The notes: generated by a model not told the origin, from the sequence alone. A DNA stretch of 64,000 bases from Eurosta solidaginis (GCF_040869045.1 NC_090319.1:389499601-389563600), one strand, 5' to 3'; positions 45,101 through 57,872 are shown, counted from the first letter of the stretch. Made by a program: numbers and translations.

Positions 45101-45780
45101 AGTTGAATTTTGACTTAATTTACTTATATACAGTAAAGATATTAAATTTTTTGTTAAAATTTGAATTAAAAAAAATTTTTTTTTTTAAAAAGTGGGCGTG
45201 TTCTTCATCCAATTTTGCTAATTTTTATTTAGCACATATATAGTAATTGTAGTAACGTTCCTGCCAAATTTCATCATGATATCTTCAACGACTGCCAAAT
45301 TACAGCTTGCAAAACTTTAAATTACCTTCTTTTAAAAGTGGTCGGTGCCAAGCCCATTGTCCAAAATCTTAATAATTTTCTATTCTGCGTCATAACGTCA
45401 ACCCATCTACCAAGTTTCGTCGCTTTAACCGCCTTTGGCAATGAATTATCGCATTTTTTCGGTTTTTCGAAATTTTCGATATCGAAAAAGTGGGCGTGGT
45501 TATAGTCCGATATCGTTCATTTTAAATAGCGATCTGAGATGAGTGCCCAGGAATCTACATACCAAATTTCATCAAGATACCTCAAAATTTACTCAAGTTA
45601 TCGTGTTAACGGACAGACGGACGGACGGACGGACATGGCTAAATCAAATTTTTTTTCGATACTGATGATTTTGATATATGGAAGTCTATATCTATCTCGA
45701 TTCCTTTATATCTGTACAACCAACCGTTATCCAATCAAAGTTAATATACTCTGTGAGCTCTGCTCAACTGAGTATAAAAA
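42143..45780 (-). mobile_element. Helentron-like element with long satellite array (first of a head-to-tail pair)
   Basis: Minus orientation. The 3' terminus is the complement of AACAAGTAAGGAAGGCTAAG with hairpin GTTCGG-GTGTAA-CCGAAC (42163-42180). The 5' terminus is at about 45780 (complement of TTTTTATACTCAGTTGAGC). It contains about 16 tandem ~130-bp units, then module 2, then module 1, each with a CGATATCGA motif and GC-rich GGGCGTGG boxes. It is joined directly to another copy at 45783 with only two bases between. No ORF beyond repeat translations. Confidence 0.78.
42250..44460 (-). repeat. Satellite-like array, ~16 units of 126-130 bp
   Basis: 'ggtggacgcc' recurs about every 128-130 bp from 42336 to 44274. 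Two unit classes are visible. One has 'gagcattttaagagggagtg' with 'ccattagggtgggcca'. The other has 'gagtattttaaaagggagta' with 'ccataaaggtggacca'. They are interspersed in short runs. Terminal units at both ends are diverged. Confidence 0.9.
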
Positions 45781-45782
45781 AG

Positions 45783-48116
45783 AACAAGTAAGGAAGGTTA
45801 AATTCGGGTGTAACCGAACATTACATACTCAGTTGAGAGCTATGGTGACAACATAAGGGAAAATAACCATGTAGGAAAATGAACCGAGGGAAACCCTGGA
45901 ATGTGTTTGTATGACATTTGTATCAAATGAAAGGCATTAAAGAGTATTTTATGAGGGAGTGGGCCATAGTTCTATAGGTGGACGCCATTTAGGGATATAG
46001 CCATAAAGGTGGACCAGGGGTGACTCTAGAATGTGTTTGTACGATATGAGTATCAAATGAAAGGTGTTAATGAGTATTTTAAAAGGGAGTAATACTTAGT
46101 TCCATACGTGGACGCCGTTTCCAGATATCGCCATAAAGGTGGATCAGGGGTGACCCTAGAATTTGTTTGTACAATATGGGTATCAAAAGAAAGGTGTTAA
46201 TGAGTATTTTAAAAGGGAGTAATCCTTAGTTCCATAGGTAGACGCCGTTTCGAGATATCGCCACATAGGTGGAACAGGGGTGACCCAAGAATTTTTTTGT
46301 ACAATATGGGCATCAAACGAAAGGCGTTAATGAGTATTTTAAAAGAGAGTGGGCCTTAGTTCTATAGGTGGACCCCGTTTCGAAATATCGCCATAAAGGT
46401 GGACCAGGGGCGACTCTAGAATGTGTTTGTACGATATGGGTATCAAATTAAAGGTATTAATGAGGGTTTTAAAAGGAAGTGGTGGTTGTTGAATAGGTGG
46501 TCGCATTTTCGAGATATCGCCATAAAGGTGGAGCAGGGGTGACCCTAGAATTTGTTTGTACAATATGGGTATCAAATGAAAGGTGTTAATGAGTATTTTT
46601 AAAAGGGAGTGAGCCTTCGTTCTATAGGTGTTCGCCTTTTCGAGATATCGCCATAAAGATGGACCAGTGGTGACTTTAGAATATGTTTGTGCGATATGGG
46701 TATCAAATTAAAGGTATTAATGAGAGTTTTAAAAGGGATTGGTGGTAGTTGTATATGTGAAAGCGTTTTCCAGATATCGACAAAAATGTGGACCAGGGTG
46801 ACCCAGAACATCATCTGTTGGATACCGCTAATTTATTTATATATGTAATACCTGCCAAGATTTTAAGGGTTTCTTGTTTCGCCTTGTAGAACTTTTTCAT
46901 TTTCTTCTACTTAATATGGTAGGTGTCACACTCATTTTACAAAGTTTTTTCCAAAGTTATATTTTGCGTCAACAAACCAATCCAGTTACCATGTTTCATC
47001 CCTTTTTTCGTATTTGGTATAGAATTATGGAATTTTTTCATTTTTCGTAATTTTCTATATCGAAAAAGTGGGCGTGGCCATAGTCGGATTTCGTTCATTT
47101 TTCATACCAAGATAAAGTGAGTTCAAGTAAGCACGTGAACTAAGTTCATTAAAGATATGTCGATTTATGCTCAAGTTATTGTGTTAACGGCCATGCGGAA
47201 CGACAGACGGACGACTGTGTATAAAAACTGGGCGCGGCATTAACCGATTTCGCCCATTTTCACAGAAAACAGTTAACGTCATAAAATCTATGCCCCTACC
47301 AAATTTCAAAAGTATTGGTTAATTTTTGTTCGACTTATGGTGTTAAAAGTATCCTAGACAAATTGAATGAAAAAGGGCGGAGCCACGCCCATTTTGAAAT
47401 TTTCTTTTATTTTTTTATTTTGTTGCACCATATCATTACTGGAGTTGAATGTTGACATAATTTACTTATATACTGTAAAGATATTAAATTTTTTGTTAAA
47501 ATTTTACTTAAAAAAAAAAACTTTTAAAAAGTGGGCGTGGTCCTTCTCCGATTTTGCTAATTTTTATTAAGCATACATATAGTAATAGGAGTAACGTTCC
47601 TGCCAAATTTCATCATGATATCTTCAACGACTGCCAAATTACAGCTTGCGAAATTTTTAAATTACCTTCTTTTAAAAGTGGGCGGTGCCACGCCCATTGT
47701 CCAAAATATTACTAATTTTCTATTCTGCGTCATAGGTTCTACTCATCTACCAAGTTTCTTCGCTTTATCTGTCTTTTGTAATGAATTATCGCACTTTTTC
47801 GATTTTTCGACATTTTCGATATCGAAAAAGTGGGCGTGGTTATAGTCCGATATCGTTCATTTTAAATAGCGATCTGAGATGAGTACTCAGGAACGTACAT
47901 ACCAAATTTCATCAAGATACCTCAAAATTTACTCAAGTTATCGTGTTAACGGACGGACGGACGGACGGACATGGCTCAATCAAATTTTTTTTCGATCCTG
48001 ATTATTTTGATATATGGAAGTCTATATCTATCTCGATTCCTTTATATATGTACAACCAACCGTTATCCAATCAAACTTAATATACTCTGTGAGCTCTGCT
48101 CAACTGAGTATAAAAA
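45783..48116 (-). mobile_element. Helentron-like element, second of the head-to-tail pair
   Basis: The 3' hairpin end starts at 45783 (AACAAGTAAGGAAGGTTAAA; the hairpin has GTTCGG changed to ATTCGG at 45803) and the 5' terminus is at about 48116. About six to seven ~130-bp units lie at 45890-46800, followed by the two diverged modules. Its edge unit variant 'gtggttgttgaataggtggt' matches the copy at window position 1, not its tandem neighbour. The pair therefore did not arise by simple duplication of one element. Non-coding. Confidence 0.78.
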
Positions 48117-48375
48117 ATGTAGACAACTACCAAAGCTCGTTGCATACATCCATTTCGGGAACTGCTAAGTTCCTTCATCGGCAACGTTTAGGCGCCGCTG
48201 CTATAACCATTCAGCCATCACAGCGGTTATTTGTTTGTCTTCATTAATCCTGCTTCTTTTTTTCTTTCTTCTTTTCTAATTTAATAATTTTTTCAGTTAA
48301 GAAAAAATTTATCATAACAATAATAATGATAAAATAATTATTGTTAGGCCTTGATCTCGATTCGAACCCGCGGTG
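48117..48375 (-). repeat. B-box repeat, right copy (inverted)
   Basis: 48270-48375 is the reverse complement of 42030-42142, including GGTTCGAATC on the minus strand. The copy continues to 48117 with 'ggcgccgctgctataaccat' and 'cagccatcacagcgg', which looks like a second tRNA-like head on the minus strand. The two copies flank the Helentron pair in opposite orientation. Confidence 0.55.
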
Positions 48376-48400
48376 GTATATATATATATATAGTATATCT
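48376..48400 (+). repeat. (TA)n microsatellite
   Basis: Alternating TA next to the B-box repeat. Confidence 0.8.
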
Positions 48401-48474
48401 ATATATGGTCAAAAAACTAGCCTCGTTCCCCTCTTCTCTATCTCTATACAATGCCTTACCCTCTATTTTTCTAT

Positions 48475-48560
48475 TTATCTCACACCCACTCCCACTCACT
48501 TTGCCACTCTCACTGCCAATCCCACTCCCTCTCCAACTCTCACTCCAATTGCACCCCTAC
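48475..48560 (+). repeat. CCACTCC-rich pyrimidine minisatellite, second tract
   Basis: 'cacccactcccactcac', 'ccaatcccactccctctcc' and similar; related in composition to 41330-41466. Confidence 0.65.
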
Positions 48561-51252
48561 TCATATATGGAATGCCTATGATACATTTTGAATATCGTCT
48601 TCAAATAATTGCGGAGATAAAGCGAGTTAAAATTTTTTCTAATAGAGCGGCAACATACCTTTTCGAAAAAAAATTCTCTGAGCCATCCTTAAGCCATAGC
48701 GAACGAAGTGGGAAAAAATATCGAAATCAAACAAGCCGTTTTGCAGTTTTATCGGCATTAATGCATTTCAATTATTTTTTATACATGGGCGCATTCAAAC
48801 CGCCAAATAATAACAGCAGAATTGCTAAAGCTCTTCTTAGTTGATGGAGTGTTGCTGTTTCTTAAGCTTGATAATGTGCTGCAATAGCGCAGTGAACACT
48901 TTTATGTTGAGCTTGAACGCGATGCTTTGTCATAAAAAGTAACACCGCTGCAAAAACTGTAGCTCGAGCACACCCTTTATCAGATTTTAAGTTCGAAATG
49001 TCGTGTATTTTAAAGATTTATGTATCACTATCAGAAAAAATAATGATAACAAAATATCTAAAGATTATTTGAACTAAGATCAGAGTATTTTTTTTTTTAA
49101 TTCCAAGTTTCATAATTTGAATTCTGTATGCTATTTATTTATGTATTTAGTGTACACATTGCCTCTGATAGTTCACAGTTCACACCTTTCATACATGTCG
49201 TCATCTACCCGAATAAATTTATCAGACAAAAATCGATATATGTATATATGTATATTAAATATACACAACACACAATTCCCATGTGTAAGTATCAAAGTAA
49301 CACATTGAGTAACTAAAGTATACCAGCACGTCAATGCGTGCCATCCTTACGAAATGATTTTGCTAAATTTATATGCATATTTGGTAAATATTCATGAGAC
49401 TTTTGTGTACTAAAACATTGTTGTCTATGCTTTTGGATGCTCTAAGCTTTTCTGCATTATTTTCATACATAAATTAACAGTGGTTCTTAAGTTATTGTTT
49501 TAATAAATTGTAATACAACTTATGTCTGAAGAAAGATTAGTCCATTTATTATTTACTCAAATAAATATAAAGTTTTTAAACAATAAATAAAAATATATAT
49601 TTTGAGAAACGTTATATCTACGTTATAATGTTATGTTATATTATGATATGTTATGTTATATTATGTTATGTTATATCACGGTATGTTATGTTATATTGAA
49701 GCTCCAGCCTAATTTCACTTTTAATAACTATGTATAAAAAACTACTAACAATGCATCTTATTCAACTGACAATAGACGAATTTTGGTTGTTAGGTGAATG
49801 ACTTTTTCATCGATCGAGTAAGTATTGTCATTTATTTGCGGTAGTTATGCGCAGAGAATACCTATTTTATCTACCACAAATAAGATACATATGTATATTC
49901 GTGATTCGAAGGACATCTTCATAATAATAGCAGTTATTTGTGAACTTAGTTAGTTAATTGTTCTCCATGAATTTGCTATAGAAATAAAGTTAGCATTGTT
50001 GAGCGTACGAGTTAATTTCATAGAAGAATAAAATACCAACAAAATGATAATAACAATGTAGGAAAAAATTTATGAATATATTTACAAAGATGATGGTATA
50101 CTGGGTTTATATTAAACGTGTTTTCTTGTTTATTCGATTCTTAAGTCATTTCCATGTGTGATACAATTTTAGAACCTTGATGCTAGCGTAGCATATAGAT
50201 AAAAATCTTCTTGGTAGGCCACGGATGAGAAAACGTGACTTAAAATAATTATGTATTAAGTATCACACATTACTATGCACATCACTAAACAACAACAACA
50301 CCAAAAAGGATATAGTCAGCACAAGAAAATAAAAGCTTTACACACACATGCGTGCAGGAACGAAGACAATATCGAACTTCAATGGGCGCTTTCAGCGAAC
50401 ACTAAATTTTTCTCTAATATCAATAACAAAACAATTGTATAAAGCAATATGAGCAAGTCTTGCTAATTGATTACAGATGATAACATTGATACAATAGTTA
50501 ACAGCGGAAGCACAGCTAATAAAAAAGTAGTGCTGTAAAAATACATTGTTACTAAGCTTTTAAGCGCGCCTAAAACATTCAACACCATTAGGATTAATTA
50601 GCATATAGAATTAGTATGTACATAAATGGTGAATAAAAGGAGCAGCAACAAAAAGGCATACTTAGAGAACAATTGCAAAGCGAGCCGACTTTCTATCCTT
50701 CAGATGACGGAAACATTTTTGCAACGTTTCAATAAAAAATAATGTCAGCTGGATGCACCTAATGAGAATGTGATACGCGAATAGTTCTGGGGATTGTGCT
50801 GTCAAACAAAAAAGGAAAACTTTGCATGCAGGCAAGAAATATAAGCGGCGTGTAGTCAGTGCACGATATTCGGTTTAATTTTGAAATATTGTAGGTGAAA
50901 TATAAAGAAGTTATACTGAACTTCTACTCATAATTTAACTACATGAATGAAGCTTATCATCGATAAACAGCATTTTAGTCACAGTTACTAATTTTCAAAG
51001 AAAAGCCTGAAATAAACAGTAAAAAGTACTGCTCGATAGTGAATGTTCACAGTACATCGATGGAGAGACACTCTCAACTTAACCATAATTTGGTTAAGGT
51101 GGTGACCTAATACTGGGATGGGGCCTGTGCTCAACAAGATTACAACTCACCAACTACTCTACCCGATTAATCGAGAAAGGATATTTATAGATTGAAAGTC
51201 GCACTGCCTTTGTTTTTCAATTATATAAACGCTGTTTTATATACATATATCT
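48561..51252. other. 2.7 kb largely without recognised features
   Basis: The ORF ending at 48844 (plus) has no domain I recognise and begins in the minisatellite. 49128-49316 ORFs look like chance. A pentamer-type microsatellite lies at 49618-49697. Confidence 0.45.
49618..49697 (+). repeat. (TTATG/TTATA)n microsatellite
   Basis: About 80 bp of alternating 'ttatgttata' units with minor changes. Confidence 0.85.
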
Positions 51253-51674
51253 TATATACAGCGTGCTTAGAACACAGAGTATATTAAATTTGATTGGACA
51301 ACGGTTGGTTGTACAGGTATAAAGGAATCGAGATATATATAGACTTCCATATATCAAAACAATCAGTATCGAAAAAAAAAATTGATTGAGCCATGTCCGT
51401 CCGTCCGTCCATCTGTCCGCCCGTTAGCACGATAACTTGAGTAAATATTGAGATATCTACACCAAATTTGGCAAACTAGCTTATCTGGACCCAGAAGAGA
51501 TTGGTATTGAAAACACCAAAAACCTGATAATTTAGTAAATAATACACCTATAATGTTGAAATTTGACATATTGACTGATATTGAGACTCTTAATAAAAAT
51601 TTGGAAAAAATGTTTAAAATGGAAGTGGCTCCGCCCACTTGTGATAAAATCAATTTTACAAATATTATTAATCA
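51253..51674 (+). mobile_element. Third Helentron-like family, copy 2, left part
   Basis: It aligns with 24216-24640: 'gcgtgcttagaacacagagt', 'ggttggttgtacagg', ATGTCCGTCCGTCC, 'gttagcacgataacttgag', 'gcccacttgtgataaaa' and 'caaatattattaatca'. At 51674 it stops mid-element where another Helentron has inserted; it resumes at 55554. Confidence 0.8.
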
Positions 51675-54600
51675 ACAAGTAAGGAAGGCTAAGTTCGGGT
51701 GTAACCGAACATAACATACTCAGTTGAGAGCTATGGAGACAAAATATGGAAAATCAATCTGGGGTAACCCTGGAATGTGGTTGTATAACATGTATATCAA
51801 ATGGAAGGTATTAAAGAGTATTTTAAGAGAGAGTAGGCCATAGTTCTATGGATGAACGCCATTTAGGGATATCGCCATAAAGGTAGACCAGGGCTGACTC
51901 TAGAATTTGTTTGTACGATATGGGTATCAAATGAAAGGTGTTACTGAGCATTTTAAGAGGGAGTGGGCCTTAGGTCTATCGGTGGACGCCTTTTCGAGAT
52001 GTCCCCATTAAGGTGGACCAGGGGTGATTCTATAATGTGTTTGCACGATATGGGTATCAAATGAAAGCTGTTAATGAGTATTTTGAAAAGGAGTGATCCT
52101 TAGTTCCATAGGTGGACGCCGTTTCGAGATATCGCCATAAAGGTGGACCAGGGGTGTCTCTAGAATGTGTTTGTACGATATGGGAATCAAATGAAAGGTG
52201 TTACTGAGCATTTTAAGAGGGAGTGGGCATTAGGTCTATAGGTGGACGCCTTTTCGAGATATCGCCATTAGGGTGGGCCAGGGGTGACTCTAGAATGTTT
52301 GTACGGTATGGGTATCAAACGAAAGGTGTTACTGAGCATTTTAAGAGGGAGTGGGCATGAGGTCTATAGGTGGACGCCTTTTCGAGATATCGTCATTAGG
52401 GTGGGCCAGGGGTGACTCTAGAATGTGTTTGTACGATATGTGCATCAAACGAAAGGTGTTACTGAGCATTTTAAGAGGGAGTGGGCATTAGGTCTATAGG
52501 TGGACGCCCTTTCGAGATATCGCCATTAGGGTGGGCCAGGGGTGACTCTAGAATGTTTGTACGATATGGGTATCAAACGAAAGGTGTTACTGAGCATTTT
52601 AAGGGGGAGTGGGCATTAGGTCTATAGGTGGACGCCTTTTCGAGATATCGCCATTAGGGTGGGCCAGGGGTGACTCTAGAATGTGTTTGTACGATATGGG
52701 TATCAAATGAAAGGTGGTAAGGAGTGTTTTAAAAGGGAGTAATCCTTAGTTCTATAGGTGGACGCCTTTTCGAGATATCGCCATAAAGGTGGACCAAGGG
52801 TGACTCTAGAATGTTTGTACGATATGGGTATCAAACGAAAGGTGTTACTGAGCATTTTAAGAGGGAGTGGGCATTAGGTCTATAGGTGGACGCCTTTTTG
52901 AGATATCGCCATTAGGGTGGGCCAGGGTGACTCTAGAATGTGTTTGTACGATATGGGTATCAAATGAAAGGTGGTAATGAGTATTTTAAAAGGGAGTAAT
53001 CCTTAGTTCTATAGGTGGACGCCTTTTCGAGATATCGCCATAAAGCTGGACCAAGGGTGACTCTAGAATGTTTGTACGGTATGGGTATCAAACGAAAGGT
53101 GTTACTGAGCATTTTAAGAGGGAGTGGGCATTAGGTCTATAGGTGGACGCCTTTTCGAGATATCGCCATTAGGGTGGGCCAGGGTGACTCTAGAATGTGT
53201 TTGTACGATATGGGTATCAAATGAAAGGTGGTAATGAGTATTTTAAAAGGGAGTAATCCTTAGTTCTATAGGTGGACGCCTTTTCGAGATATCGCCATTA
53301 GGGTGGGCCAGGTGTGACTCTAGAATGTTTGTACGATATGGGTATCAAACGAAAGGTGTTACTGAGCATTTTAAGAGGGAGTGGGCATTAGGTCTATAGG
53401 TGGACGCCTTTTCGAGATATCGCCATTAGGGTGGGACAGGGGTGACTCTAGAATGTTTGTACGATATGGGTATCAAACGAAAGGTGTTACTGAGCATTTT
53501 AAGAGGGAGTGGACATTAGGTCTATAGGTGGACGCCTTTTCGAGATATCGCCATTAGGTTGGGCCAGGGGTGACTCTAGAATGTTTGTACGATATGGGTA
53601 TCAAACGAAAGGTGTTACTGAGCATTTTATGAGGGAGTGGACATTAGGTCTATAGGTGGACGCCTTTTCGAGATATCGCCATTAGGGTGGGCCAGGGTGA
53701 CTCTAGAATGTGTTTGTACAATATGGGTATCAAATGAAAGGTGGTAATGAGTATTTTAAAAGGGAGTAATCCTTAGTTCTATAGGTGGACGCCTTTTCGA
53801 AATATCGCCATTAGGGTGGGCCAGGTGTGACTCTAGAATGTTTGTACGATATGGGTATCAAACGAAAGCTGTTACTGAGCATTTTAAGAGGGAGTGGGCA
53901 TTAGGTCTATAGGTGGACGCCTTTTCGAGATATCGCCATTAGGGTGGGCCAGGGGTGACTCTAGAATGTTTGTACGATATGGGTATCAAACGAAAGGTGT
54001 TACTGAGCATTTTAAGAGGGAGTGGACACTAGGTCTATAGGTGGACGCCTTTTCGAGATATCGCCATTAGGGTGGGACAGGGGTGACTCTGGTATGTTTT
54101 TGTACGATATGGATATCAAATTAAAGGTATTAATGAGGGTTTTAAAAGCGAGTGGCCCTTAGATGTATATGTGAAGGCGTTCTCGCGATATCGACCAAAA
54201 TGTGGACCAGGTGATCCAGAAAATCATCTGTCGGGTACTGCTAATTTATTTATATATGCAATACCACTAACAGTATTCCTGCCAAGATTCCAAGGGCTGT
54301 TGTTTTCGCCTTGTAGAACTTTTTCATTTTCTTCTACTTAATATGGTAGGTGTCACACCCATTTTACAAAGTTTTTTCCAAAGTTATATTTTGCGTCAAT
54401 AAATCAATCCAGTTACCATGTTTCATCACTTTTTTCGTATTTGGTATAGAATTATGGCATTTTTTTCATTTTTCGTAATTTTCGATATCGATAAAGTGGG
54501 CGTGGTTATGGTCAGATTTCGCCCATTTTTTATACCAAGAAAAAGTGAGCTCAGGTAAGTACGTGGGCTAAGTTTAGTAAAGATATATCGGATTTTGCTC

Positions 54601-55553
54601 AAGTTATTGTGTTAATGGCCGAGCGGAAGGACAGACGGTGGACTGTGTATAAAAACTGGGCGTGGCTTCCACCGATTTCGCCCATTTTCACAGAGAACAG
54701 TTACCGTTATAGAATCTATGCTCCTACCAAATTTGAGAAGGATTGGTAAATTTTTGTTCGACTTATGGCAATAAAAGTATTCTAGACAAACTAAATGAAA
54801 ATGGGCGGAGCCACGCCCATTTTGAAATTTTCTTTTATTTTTGTATTTTGTTGCATCATATCATTACTGGAGTTGAATTTTGACTTAATTTACTTATATA
54901 CAGTAAAGATATTAAATTTTATGTTAAAATTTGAATTTAAAAAATTTTTTTTTTAAAAAGTGGGCGTGTTCTTCATCCAATTTTGCTAATTTTTATTTAG
55001 CATATATAGAGTAATAGTAGTAACGTTCCTGCCAAATTTCATCATGATATCTTCAACGACTGCCAAATTACAGCTTGCAAAACTTTTAAATTACCTTCTT
55101 GTAAAAGTGGGCGGTGCCACGCCCATTGTCCAAAATCTTACTAATTTTCTATTCTGCGTCATAACGTCAACCCACCTACCAAGTTTCGTCGCTTTATCTG
55201 TCTTTTGTAATGAGTTATCGCACTTTTTCGGTTTTTCGAAATTTTCGATATCGAAAAAGTGGGCGTGGTTATAGTCCGATATCGTTCATTTTAAATAGCG
55301 ATCTGAGATGAGTGCTCAGGAACCTACATACCAAATTTCATCAAGATACCTCAAAATTTACTCAAGTTATCGTGTTAACGGACGGACGGACGGACGGACG
55401 GACGGACATGGCTCAATCAAATTTTTTTTCGATCCTGATTATTTTGATATATGGAAGTCTATATCTATCTCGATTCCTTTATATATGTACAACCAACCGT
55501 TATCCAATCAAACTTAATATACTCTGTGAGCTCTGCTCAACTGAGTATAAAAA
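51675..55553 (-). mobile_element. Helentron-like element nested in an older relative (3.9 kb)
   Basis: Minus orientation, same subfamily as 42143-45780. The 3' hairpin end GTTCGG-GTGTAA-CCGAAC is at 51695-51712; the 5' end GAGTATAAAA is at about 55553. It holds about 18 units of ~130 bp, then module 2 and module 1 (each with CGATATCGA), and (GGAC)n at 55380-55407. The host element's uninterrupted copy reads ATTAATCAAAAATCGTTAAA (24650-24669). Here the left half ATTAATCA and the right half ACCGTTAAA flank the insert, so insertion took place inside an A run without a target duplication beyond A's. Confidence 0.85.
51750..54235 (-). repeat. Satellite-like array, ~18 units of 126-130 bp
   Basis: Same two unit classes as in 42250-44460. 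Between about 52690 and 53310 the classes alternate one by one, giving a local ~258-bp higher-order period; elsewhere one class repeats in runs. The edge units at both ends are nearly the same as those of the other long array. Confidence 0.9.
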
Positions 55554-55903
55554 CCGTTAAACCTATCGTAACAAAATTCAGCAGTGAGATTGCATTTACT
55601 ATAAGCAATGCTTTGAAGAAAAATTAACGAAATCGGTTAAGGACACGCCTACTTTTATATAAAAGATTTTTAAAAGGATCGTGGACGAATAAAATAAATT
55701 TTATCTTTGCAAAAAAGAGCTTTGTATCAATGATATTTCACTTATCAAGTTTTATTGTAAGAGGAAATATGGAGACATTTTTTTTAACGGGCGGTGCCAC
55801 GTGTTATATAGAAAACAAATTTTTCTGAAATGAAATTTACAATTGAAGCTCACGATGAGTATGTAAAGTTCGGTAACACCCGAACTTAGACACCTTTACT
55901 AGT
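55554..55903 (+). mobile_element. Third Helentron-like family, copy 2, right part
   Basis: It continues 51253-51674. 'aaacctatcgtaac', 'aggatcgtggac', 'tatctttgcaaaaaagagct' and 'gggcggtgccacg' align with 24660-24880. It keeps the 3' hairpin GTTCGG-TAACAC-CCGAAC (55868-55885) and the end 'acttagacacctttactag'. Confidence 0.8.
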
Positions 55904-57106
55904 TTTTTTTTTTTCAATTCTTTTTCCTTCATTTTCCTTAATTCACTGTAATATTTGTCGCAAACCGTGACAAATGCAAAAGCCCTAAAATAAACTGAAA
56001 TAATTTATGCGCTTAGCTCTGACTTTTATTCATCATTTCTGTAGACATTTGTCACAGCTTAACAAGAATATTTTGGGACACTAAGGGTTTGGTTACTACC
56101 TTCAATTTGCAATTTTATTAATTATACATGCAGGTTGGTCTGAAAATAATAGACAGGGTTGAATAAATTGCTGTAGGTCTGCATCAAATTAATTGATATG
56201 CTTTGTTTCAGTGTCAGTCAGTTTTATCGGTGCCTAAGGATTTCGACGCTGCTTCAAATTCTTTTATTAATTTACTTAAATATTTTAGTGTAGTGGAATC
56301 CGTTTTGAACAAGGGTTGTTAATTTATTTGAAAGACCCTTGGAAGAGCGCAAACGTCTTTAAGATATTTTATGAGGCAAATGTAATTATAAAATTTTGTA
56401 CATTTAGTAGGAGACTCCGCGCTTTGAATACACCAACAATGTTTGAAGATTTTTTGCGGACGTGGATTTAAGAATACATATGTTGCTGTGATAAAAATAG
56501 AAATGAGATTTATGTACAAACTTGTTATCTTTTACAACTAATTCATTCTGTTTACCAACACATATTTAGTAGCATATAATTTGTTTTTGCCACATTTTTG
56601 TTAAATATAAAATTTCATGTATCGCTATTCTTACCCATTAAGAGCAATTCGTCAAGCCCATCAAGTGGCTAAATTGGATAATGTAACAAACAATTTTTAC
56701 ATAAATTTTGGTTTTGAAAATGAGCCAGGAAATTTATCGCGAGCTGATTTGGCAAACCATTTTTCGCTTGAAAAGCGTGGGTACATGTGTGCGTTCATAT
56801 ATATGTATGTATATCATGTTTAATACACTTTACCATTTTGATGAATCCTTAACATTTCATTCTGTGAGCTCCTCCATCACGTTCACGATATCCAGTGTGT
56901 TACCGCAGCTGTCAAATACAACGATGGGCATACCAATGAAAACATGAGCACTTCTGCATATTTAATTGTTCGCACAATTGTGGTTCTATGCTGGCATTCA
57001 AAGTATAAATATTTATATCTATGTACTATGTATTAGAGTGTCCGTTGTTTTGTAAGTTTTTTTTTTTTTAAGAGACAATCTTAAAGTGTTAAGTTGAAGA
57101 CTAAAA
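55904..57106. other. Unannotated sequence
   Basis: Overlapping ORFs at 56617-56823 and 56708-56947 (plus) show no recognised domain. A poly(T) tract lies near 57058-57070. Confidence 0.45.
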
Positions 57107-57535
57107 ACACTGGATCACAAATTTTAATACTTTTCTCTGCACCAGAGACCCCATTATGAAATTCCTATGTAAAATCATCTCCTGATTCCGAAAATTAGGT
57201 TTTTTTTAATTATATGTTAACGTTTTTGAGATATTTACGAATTACCGTTTTTCAAAAAAAAAAAAATAATAATAATAAAATATTGGGTCCACTTAATCAT
57301 ATGTATCTCAAGAAGAAATTGAACAATTCCAAAACAGTTTGAAGCTTTTAAAAGGTAATAAAATTTGCTATAAACTGCGCATAACACACATAGCAGCACT
57401 TTCTCGAAAATTTTTATTTTTTTAAAGATTTTTTTTCCCTCTAAGCTCTGTTTTATTACAAAAAAAAATACGTTTTCACTCAACAAAATCGATGGACTAA
57501 TACAAAAGTTATAAACATTCAAGTAAATAATTCCA
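57107..57535 (+). repeat. Left terminal inverted repeat
   Basis: Counterpart of 60031-60529. It contains an A-rich tract (57248-57280) where the right arm has a T-rich tract of slightly different length. Confidence 0.8.
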
Positions 57536-57872
57536 TTTAATGCTTAAGTACCTTACTGGTACATATGTGTTAGTATTGGTATATCAGTTAGTTAGCAGGT
57601 AGATTTTCGAAGGGATATTAGATACAAAAAACTGTTAGTGTCGTTTTCTCAAACCTAGGTACATTTCAAGCAAGAGCATATTTTTAAGGCAGGTAGTGTT
57701 TTCTTTGTAGAACTAGGGAACCTTTTTGTTTAGGTAGGCTTGAATTTTTACTCGATCTAAGTATAAATAATAGTATATGCGCCTTGTCCCTTCATAATAC
57801 CTGCAAGGCTCGCCGGATACTGTTCAGTTTATAATTGCAGTTTATAACCCCTCATTTACTTAAAAATATAAT

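Noticed and set aside
45539..45856. 105-codon ORF repeated in several places (also near 55312 and 1574)
   Set aside because: It is the translation of the Helentron 5' region including the GGAC microsatellite; the frame differs between copies and spans the element junction.
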